Below are positions 40,695-47,886 of a DNA stretch of 47,886 nucleotides, piece after piece (position 1 is the stretch's first letter; the number at the start of each line of letters is the position of its first letter). The stretch comes from Elusimicrobiota bacterium. GTDB lineage: Bacteria > Elusimicrobiota > Elusimicrobia > JACQPE01. The translations under genes and the position numbers were made by a program. The notes under the pieces were generated by a model. The model saw nothing but the letters and a program-made list of their open reading frames with translations. It made no database searches and had not been told where the DNA came from. The stretch is taken from NCBI GenBank assembly GCA_016180815.1, contig JACPAN010000019.1:1-47886 (forward strand). Reading direction: 5' to 3'.

Positions 40695-43600
40695 ATGAAC
40701 AATAAAAAAACGCGAGTCGTGACCGCGGGCGTGTTGGTTCATGCCCTCGGCGCCTTCAGGCGCTTGATGAAAAGCATCGTTGATGCCTTGCATCTTAAAT
40801 CTGAAATCTCAAATTTTAAATTCAAATTTTTCGCATGGGTAAGGGCGAGCTCTGCCCATTTGGCCCAAAATTCTCTCTATATGCGCGCGCGCGTCTGGGC
40901 CTGGGCGCTGGCGTTTTCTATGGCCGCCCTTGCGGCTGCGCCCGCCGGTGCGCAATTGGGTTCCACCGGCACCTCATCGGGCTTGACCCTCGACGACCGC
41001 GCGGGCGGCTATTGGGACTGGTTGATTTATCCCAACGCCGGCATTTTGCGCATTTCAACCAATAACGCCGTCAGCGATTTATTGACCATTCTCAATAACG
41101 GCAACGTGGGCATCGGCACGAATAATCCGACTCTGGCCAAACTGCATATCGCGGGGGACATGAGGGCCACCGGCAATGTCATGGGGGCTTATTTGGTGCT
41201 TGATAATGTCGGGGCGCCCGGCTCGGGCGGATTGATAGGTCGAAGCGGCACCGGAGAAACGCTTTACTGGCATGACGGCACGGCCGCCCGCACGGTTTTA
41301 CATACGGGCAATCTCGGCTCCATCGCCATCCTCAATCAAAACGACCTTCAGGCAGGTTCCACGTTCTACGTCTCCTCCGCCTCCGTGGGCGGGCAGACCC
41401 TTTTGGCCAGAACATCGGGGAATGTGGGCATCGGAGTCTCCGGGACGCCTGCGGAAAAACTTGAAGTTAACGGTTATGTTAGGGTTCCTGCGGCAAGCGG
41501 CGGTCTTAAGATGGATGCTCTAAGCGTTCTTTACCAATCCGGCGGAACCTTGCTTATCAATAATTCCGCTTCTCAAGCCATTCAGATTACGCAAGCCGGA
41601 TCGCCAAAATTAGCGATCGACACCAACGGCAACGTCGGCATCGGCACTGCGGCCCCTGATACCAATGTCCATGTCTACGAAAGCAATACGGACACCCTCC
41701 CCGCTCTTAAGGTCGAGCAGGCCTCCACAGGGGACTCCGCTGTCTTAATCAGCGGAGACTCCCGCTCCTGGGCCATAGGCATTGACGCCAGCGCTGGCGA
41801 CGGCATTCTTAAAATCAGTTCAGGGACCACGCTCGACAACGCGGTCCTGGGAACCCGAGACGTATTGACCATTCTGGGCAGCGGCAACGCGGGCATCGGC
41901 ACTGCGAGCCCGGCGTTTAAGTTTCATGTTTATGATTCCAACCCTACTTTATTGGTGGAAGCCACGGCTTCAAGTTCGACGATCAGAATGTATAAGTCAG
42001 GCAACAGCATGGGTATTATTAACTACGATCATTTTAATTTAGCGAATCTTTATATTGATAATTATTACCCCGGCGACGCAACATATGGGGGCATAAGGTT
42101 TAGGCGCAATACGGGCACATTCGGTTCGCCGGTTTTGACTGAAATAATGACGCTGGAGGGAACCGGCAACGTGGGCATCGGCACGGCCTCACCGGCTCAA
42201 ATGCTTCATGTCCAGGGGGACATTAATGTGGCCACCGGCCAGGGCTTTAGGATCAACAACACCGCCACCTCCGGACAATACCTAAGAGGCAACGGCACCC
42301 GGTTTGTTTCCTCGGCGATCCAAGCCAGCGACCTGGGTACTGCCGCGATCTTAAACCAGAGCGCTATTCAATCCGGCGCTGTTTTCCACGTTTCCTCCGG
42401 CTCGGTGGACGGGCAAGCGCTGTTGGCCGCGGTTTCCGGCCGCGTGGGTATCGGTACGAATTCCCCTTCTGGTTGGGGCAAGTTAAGTGTCATTGAGTCC
42501 ACTACCGACTCCACGCTGTTTTTGCAGAATTCCAATATGAGCAATGATCCGAGAATCGCCATGGACCCGACTTCAGGTTCTCCATGGGTGCTGGGGATCA
42601 ACAACGATGACGGCGATAAATTCATGATCGGCAATGCCGGGGATTTGACCTTAAACAGCAGTATCCGGATGACCATTGACACCAACGGCAACGTCGGCAT
42701 CGGGACAGTCACCCCTATTGTCACACTTCACGTGGAAGGCGGCAATTTGGTCGTGGCTTCGGGCGTTACCCAAACCACGATCACCTCGGCGGGCAATATC
42801 CAGATGCCGGGGAGCATTATTATGGACGGAAACAATGGCGATGTTTTGGACTTGGATGAGCTTGAATTTCAAAACGCCGGCGCCGATCCTAACGCTTACC
42901 GCTTGCGCCGCAACGCCACCGATTTGAAGTGGCATGACGGCACGGCCGCCCGAACCCTCATTCACACCGGCAATATCGGCACCTATGAAACCGACCCCCA
43001 GGTGGGCGCGATCACGACCAGCTATGTTCCCCGCTGGGACGGCTCCGCCCTGGTGACGGGCACGATTTATGACAACGCAACCAGCATCGGCATCGGAACA
43101 GGGGTTCCTCAAGAGAAGTTGCATATTCACGATGCGGGAGTGAATTCCAAAACAAAATTTACGAATTCGACAACCGGCGCCGGAGCTACGGACGGTTCTG
43201 CGGTCGGCGCAGTAAACTTGGATACCTATCTCATGAACTATGAAGCAGGCAAGCTTCAACTCGGCACCAGCAACGCTTGGAGAATGACGATCCTCAGCGG
43301 CGGCAACGTCGGCATCGGCACGGAGAATCCCGTCGGCAGGCTCGACGTTTATGATGCGAATGGCTACTACCAGCAAGGCTTTCGAGTGCTGGCCTCTTCT
43401 GATACCAAGGCATTTGTGGGTGTTCAGGCCGGAACGTCTACAGCGACGGGCACCTATTTGACTTTCATGGGCTATCGGGCGGGCACGTCGAACACGACGG
43501 GATTAAGCAATACGTTTATCGGCGGGCTTTCGGGCTACAACCACAAAAATGGCCAGGGCAATACCTACCTCGGCGTTGAGGCGGGTTATGGCGACGTGTC

Positions 43601-46600
43601 GGGCAATCACAACACGTTTGTCGGTTTTGAGTCCGGTTATATTAATACCGCTTCCCGGAATACTTTCGTCGGCGCTTATTCCGGCGATTCAAACACAGCG
43701 GGCCAGGAGAATGTTTTTCTCGGTTATCAAGCCGGACAAACGAACTCCAGCGCATCTCAAGGCACATTTGTCGGATATATGGCAGGCAGCACAAATAATG
43801 GAGCCGACAATACGTTCGTCGGGCACCTGTCGGGAGCAACAAACGGTTCAGGCACACAAAACGTCTTCCTTGGCCGCCGGGCCGGGTATAGCAATTCCAC
43901 GGGCGGCTCCAATGTTTTTGTTGGTTACAGCGCCGGCGACGCCAACACGGCCACCGGCAATGTCATGGTCGGCTGGGCGGCGGGAGATCAAAACAATTCC
44001 GGCAACGAAAATGTTTTTGTGGGTTACTCCGCCGCCGGCGCCAATACCACCGGAAACGGCAACACCATCGTAGGCTATTTAGCCGGCAATTCCCAGCAAA
44101 CAGCCGACGGCAATACTTTCGTCGGCCGGGGCGCAGGGTTAAACACCACCACCGGGCAAAATACGTTTTTGGGTTATCAAAGCGGCGTTTTAAATACAGG
44201 AGGAGGCTCGAACACGTTTATCGGCTACGAGGCGGGCAGGAACAACACAACGGGCAATTACAACACCACCCTTGGGCGCGACGCAGGGTACAGTCTGACT
44301 ATGGGCACGGGCAATGTGCTTATCGGTTATCAGGCCGGTTACAATCTGACAACCTCTTCGAACACGCTTTATATCGCCAATAAAAATTACGGCAGCCCGT
44401 TGATTTACGGGGATTTCCATACAGGCAAGGTCGGCATCGGCACCGCGAGCCCCGCTGCCCGTCTTCAAGTCGATCACGTATCGGCACAGAGGATGCGACT
44501 CAAATAGACTTTGTAACGGCCGGTGCTGCCGGCAAGATGACGATTCTTTCCGGCGGCAACGTCGGCATCGGCACGCAGAATCCGGCGGAAAAGTTGGACG
44601 TGGAGGGCGCCATTCAAATGGGCACAACCTCGGATTCCTGCTCTTCAACGACCCGGGGCACGATGAGATATGTGGCCGGAGGCACAGGCGTTGCGGATGT
44701 TTATCAGCAATGCGTCAAGAACAGCACCGATACCTACAGTTGGCAAGGCACGGGGGGCGAAACCGGAGAAAAAGGGGTTTACGAGTTTTATTATAGGGAC
44801 AACAATCTTGACAATATTCCCGATACCGCCTTTGACGACTTTTTGAATTCTTTTCAGCTTGGGACGACGTCTTATGTTTTGATGAAAGTCGTAGTTTCCG
44901 CTGATACCACGCTGGGATCTTGGTGCTCCGAGCGCGGTGATTGGTATCGTGATCAGTACATCGCTAACACGCCGGGAGCAGGAAGTACGCCTACCAGCGG
45001 TACCTGGAGAAAATGGTATCGCAATAATGCCTTTGGTGATTGGATCGAGAGTTCTGTCGGATATACCAATTACTTCGGCTCTAGTTGCGATGGAAGCTCC
45101 ACTTATGGCTGGTGCAGCGAGTGGGGAATAGGTGGCAATAACTTGGCTATCTTCCCCAATCAAACAGGCGGCAACGAACTATATTCCAACGGATGGAATG
45201 CCGGCGACGGCTATGTGTTGATACGTTTCGGCTCCGATCCCTATCTGGTTTGCGGACTTGATCCCCATACTCGTGTTTATGAAAACGGCGCAAACGTCGG
45301 CATCGGAACAACGAGCCCTGCTGATGTGTTGGAGGTTTACACGGGCGCCAGCGCAAGCAATTTTAGATTCTCCACCGACGCCTTGACCTTGGCTGACGCG
45401 AATTCCGCAAGCAAACTTCCCTATATTGAATGGCGCGAATCAATCGGCGGCATCAGGGCCATGTATATGGGCTGGGGTACGACCACCAGTCCCAAACGTA
45501 TCGATATGGTTCTTGAAAATGCTTATGAGTTGGATATTACCGGCGGCAACGTGGGCATCGGCACGACGGATCCTCAGGAGAAGTTTCATGTCGCCGGCGG
45601 AGCGGCGTACTTTGACAGCCCTGCGGGCGCCATTCGCGTATTGGGAACGGCGGGCACTCCCGGGGCCAACGATCTTGGCATTTGGGAGAGATTGAATCCG
45701 GATACCTATGCCATAGCTGATTGGAATACAGGCACCAATGGCATATTTATCAATACGCCGAGCGGCAACGTGGGTATCGGCACGACGAACACAGCCTCCC
45801 CCCTGTTTATCAGGAAGCTTCCTCGCGTTCAAAGCCCTTCCCGCGCTTTGATTACACTGTATGATAACAGCGCGCTGGCCGCGGGTATCGGCGGAGGCAT
45901 TGAGATGGGATATGACGGAGGAGCGAATGTTTATTCCGGAGCCTCTATCTCGGCTTACAAGGAGAACGCGACCAGCGGCGACTACTCTACGGCTTTGATA
46001 TTTACCACGCGTGTGAATGGCGGCTCTGTTACGGAACAAATGAGGATTGAAAGCGGTGGTTTTGTGGGCATCGGAACCACAAACGCTTCTTATCCGCTTC
46101 ACGTTTACACCGCAACAACCGAGGCCGGGGCTTCTTGGCTGGATAATAATGATAATTCAGGGACAGGAGTCGGAGTTTATGCCTATGCCGACGGAGCAGG
46201 AGGGACGACCCATTATGGAATCTATGCCGTTGGATCAGGCGCTACAACAAACTATGGACTTTACAATGCAATCGGAACTAAAAGCTGGGCCAATCCTCAT
46301 CCCAAAGATCCGACGAAATCCATTGTCTATGCGACCCTGGAAGGAGGCGAGAACGCGACGTACTGGCGCGGACGCGCCGAGGTTCTCAATGGCAAAGGGA
46401 CGGTTAAGCTGCCCGAGCACTTTATCCTGGCCTCTTCTCCCGACTACGACGTTACCGTTCAGGTGACGCCCCGTTCGGCTGATTCCAGGGGGCTTGCGGT
46501 GACAAAAAGTTCTATTGAGGGTTTTGAAGTGGCGGAGTTGATGGGCGGCAGGGGAACGTATGAATTTGATTTTATTGTCTTGGGCAAGAGAAGAGCTTAT

Positions 46601-46954
46601 GAAGAGTGGAATCCCATTCAAGAGGTTCTCGATTATGTTCCCTATCATGGCAATCAGCCCCATGAGGAAGGGGTCTACGACGAGACAACTCAGGAGTGGT
46701 ACGACAAGCATTCCAACGGGCTCAAGAGAATATTCATTTCCAACGGACTCTTGAACTCGGATGGCACCGTCAACGAGGGCACTTTTGCCAGGCATGGGTG
46801 GAAAATAGCACGCGAAGAAGACAAAAAATCTCATGAGAAAAGACAAAAAGAGGAAGAAAAAAATATGGTGGGACCGGCGGCGCCGGAGGCCCCGCTTCAA
46901 TCGGCAGGCCTTTCCAAAGGATTGCTTAGAGATGATTTAATGGCTAAAAAATAA
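40695..46954 (+). pseudogene. Giant secreted GNVGIGT-repeat/head-repeat protein, split by a frameshift
   Basis: Two frames (40695-44507 and 44537-46954) form one protein of about 2,080 residues. AGGAGG (40678-40683) precedes ATG 40695. A roughly 90-residue N-terminus ends in a signal peptide (ALAFSMAALAAAPAGAQ) and includes a segment LKSEISNFKFKFF that looks repeat-derived. About 15 copies of GNVGIGTxxP, each followed by a short strand such as KLHV, are spread through it, as in phage tail-fibre and surface adhesin-like proteins. About 18 repeats of 16-17 residues (NTFVGYxAGxxNTTG) lie at 43450-44370. Near 44475-44490 the first frame ends in RMRLK and the other frame reads GTEDATQIDFVTAG, continuing to GKMTILSGGNVGIGT. 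The C-terminal domain (about 46300-46600; VATLEGGENATYWRGRAEV) looks intact. The frameshift could be real, programmed or a sequencing error. Confidence 0.8.
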
Positions 46955-46973
46955 AAAAGGGAGAGTGATATTT

Positions 46974-47627
46974 ATGCAAATTGTAAATTCCAGAGACGTT
47001 TTTATCGCGAGTTGGTTTTTTGCCGCTATTTTTGCGTCAGAGATAGTTTGGAGCGGCCCGATGGTTCATGAACATCCTTTTTTGTTGAGTCCGGACGAAT
47101 CGGTTATTGCGGTGACGACTGATCCCGAGGTTCTAAGATTGCTTGGTGTTGATGGGAAAAAAAGTATAAATGTCCCTATTCCTTCGCCGCTATTGGAATT
47201 CGTTTTTTCTCCGGACGGAAAAAAGCTGGCTGTAGTCATGGAAAATGAATCATTGGCTATTGTTGATTCGGCAACCGGAAAAATGAATTTAATCGACGAT
47301 AAGGGGCCGTGTTCGGGTCTTGCTTGGAGTTCGGATTCCTTGAGGCTTTATTATGCGATCGTCGATACGCGAATGGTTGACGATGTCCCGATTAAATTTT
47401 TTGAAATCAAGAAATTTGAAACCGGATTGTTGACAAAAAAATCTATTGATGCGGGAAAGATAAAAATATCCAAAGACAGGGGATCTCCGGTTCATCCGCC
47501 GGATTCATCGGCGCAACCCCTTCCTCGAGAAGCGCCGGCAGATAAAGGAATTCCGGAAATCAAGCCAGTTCCGGAATTTAAACTCAAACTATCCGGAAGA
47601 CTGCCTGAAACTATGCTCCAATTATAG
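46974..47627 (+). CDS. Secreted WD40/beta-propeller-like protein, truncated end
   Basis: A 217-residue protein with GGGAGAG before ATG 46974 and a hydrophobic N-terminus (FIASWFFAAIFASEIVWSG). HEHPFLLSPDESVIAVTTDPEVLRLL, LLEFVFSPDGKKLAVVMENESLAIVDSATGK and GLAWSSDSLRLYYAIVD are propeller-blade-like repeats. From about residue 185 the chain is proline-rich and then reads antisense to a He_PIG-like domain coded on the other strand (47537-47627), so its end appears to be chimeric. The gene follows the giant surface protein by 19 bases and is probably in the same transcript. Confidence 0.6.
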   Translation: MQIVNSRDVFIASWFFAAIFASEIVWSGPMVHEHPFLLSPDESVIAVTTDPEVLRLLGVDGKKSINVPIPSPLLEFVFSPDGKKLAVVMENESLAIVDSATGKMNLIDDKGPCSGLAWSSDSLRLYYAIVDTRMVDDVPIKFFEIKKFETGLLTKKSIDAGKIKISKDRGSPVHPPDSSAQPLPREAPADKGIPEIKPVPEFKLKLSGRLPETMLQL

Positions 47628-47886
47628 GGAGTAACTCCTCCGCTTGCGTTTAGGGTTGCAGTATAAGAAATCCCGGTTCCGATGCTTCCTCCGGGCAACG
47701 TTTGGGTAGTGATGGAAGGAGGAGCAATAGAACTATCCGGGCCCCAAGTAAATTGCCCTCCGGAAAAATTAAGAGTTACCGGGTCACAGCCGTGCTCACG
47801 ACTGAATTTTACAAACGGAGAATAATAAACATTTCCGGAAGAATCGGTTAATTTAATTCTTAAATCATAATTCCTAAATCTTAAAT
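47492..47886 (-). CDS. He_PIG-like Ig-fold protein, partial at window edge
   Basis: An open frame enters from the right edge and stops at 47492. It reads NYDLRIKLTDSSGNVYYSP, then ASGGVTPYNWSIVSGSLPDSLSL and GTGLISGIPLSAG, a good match to the putative-Ig (He_PIG) repeat of secreted bacterial proteins. After SAG the expected strand is replaced by SRGRGCADESGG and a stop, so homology ends near 47537. It overlaps the convergent plus-strand gene by 136 bases. A breakpoint, or contig-end artefact, is likely. The 5' end is outside the window. Confidence 0.6.
   Translation of the reverse strand, partial: LRFRNYDLRIKLTDSSGNVYYSPFVKFSREHGCDPVTLNFSGGQFTWGPDSSIAPPSITTQTLPGGSIGTGISYTATLNASGGVTPYNWSIVSGSLPDSLSLNSGTGLISGIPLSAGASRGRGCADESGG

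Noticed and set aside
40369-40698. A 109-codon frame before the surface gene
   Set aside because: It crosses a REP-like repeat and AT-rich intergenic DNA, shows no family match and overlaps the true start at 40695.

Overview
The window comes from a GC-rich, Gram-negative bacterium: it encodes TolC, an RND pump, signal peptidase II, Lgt and a long secreted fibre-like protein. The lineage is probably poorly sampled. A candidate phylum such as Elusimicrobiota is my guess from gene style only, and no marker here proves it.

Positions 1-12670 hold a tRNA-Glu(CUC) gene and a complete integrated island of about 12.6 kb. A 50-bp exact direct repeat (32-81 and 12621-12670) made of the 3' part of the tRNA marks attL and attR. 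A tyrosine integrase lies just inside attL, and an excisionase-like HTH protein, a replication-relaxation-like protein and a NYN-domain protein lie toward attR. A 20-bp double site occurs next to attL, inverted across the integrase start codon, and near attR; it is probably the arm-type integrase site. The cargo looks defensive: a nucleotidyltransferase/HEPN pair, a DUF262-DUF1524 (GmrSD-like) protein, a DUF5677/HEPN-like protein, a protein with a candidate PD-(D/E)XK nuclease domain, and an XRE/ImmA pair. A frameshifted SagB-type oxidoreductase and a broken response-regulator receiver are also present. Several non-coding elements are unusual: two large nested palindromes (2432-2624 and 9911-10070), two other long perfect hairpins, and a promoter-hairpin-terminator unit just upstream of the NYN gene that could be a small RNA of about 60 nt.

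Positions 12671-14047 carry a two-gene minus-strand operon, a STAS-like DUF4325 protein and a GHKL ATPase. Its near-consensus promoter contains a perfect palindrome in the spacer. Positions 14279-19408 carry YceI, TolC and an RND pump in tight coupling, with no adaptor gene. Positions 19465-36299 are a long plus-strand run of mostly core genes: a di-iron hydroxylase, a secreted protein, rsmA, a YggS-type protein, a DUF167 protein, ileS, lspA, lgt, a CcsA-type protein, hemA, hemC, a secreted metallophosphoesterase, nadB, uvrA and a sugar epimerase with an inserted zinc ribbon.

Positions 36277-38971 encode two coupled coiled-coil proteins on the minus strand; the C-terminus of the smaller one contains a palindromic GC-rich repeat. 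An AAA/DUF4143 ATPase follows. The last 7 kb hold a giant secreted protein with about 15 GNVGIGT-type repeats and about 18 head-like repeats, split by one frameshift, then a small secreted propeller-like protein that runs head-on into a He_PIG-type gene leaving the right edge. I see no CRISPR array, rRNA or transposase.
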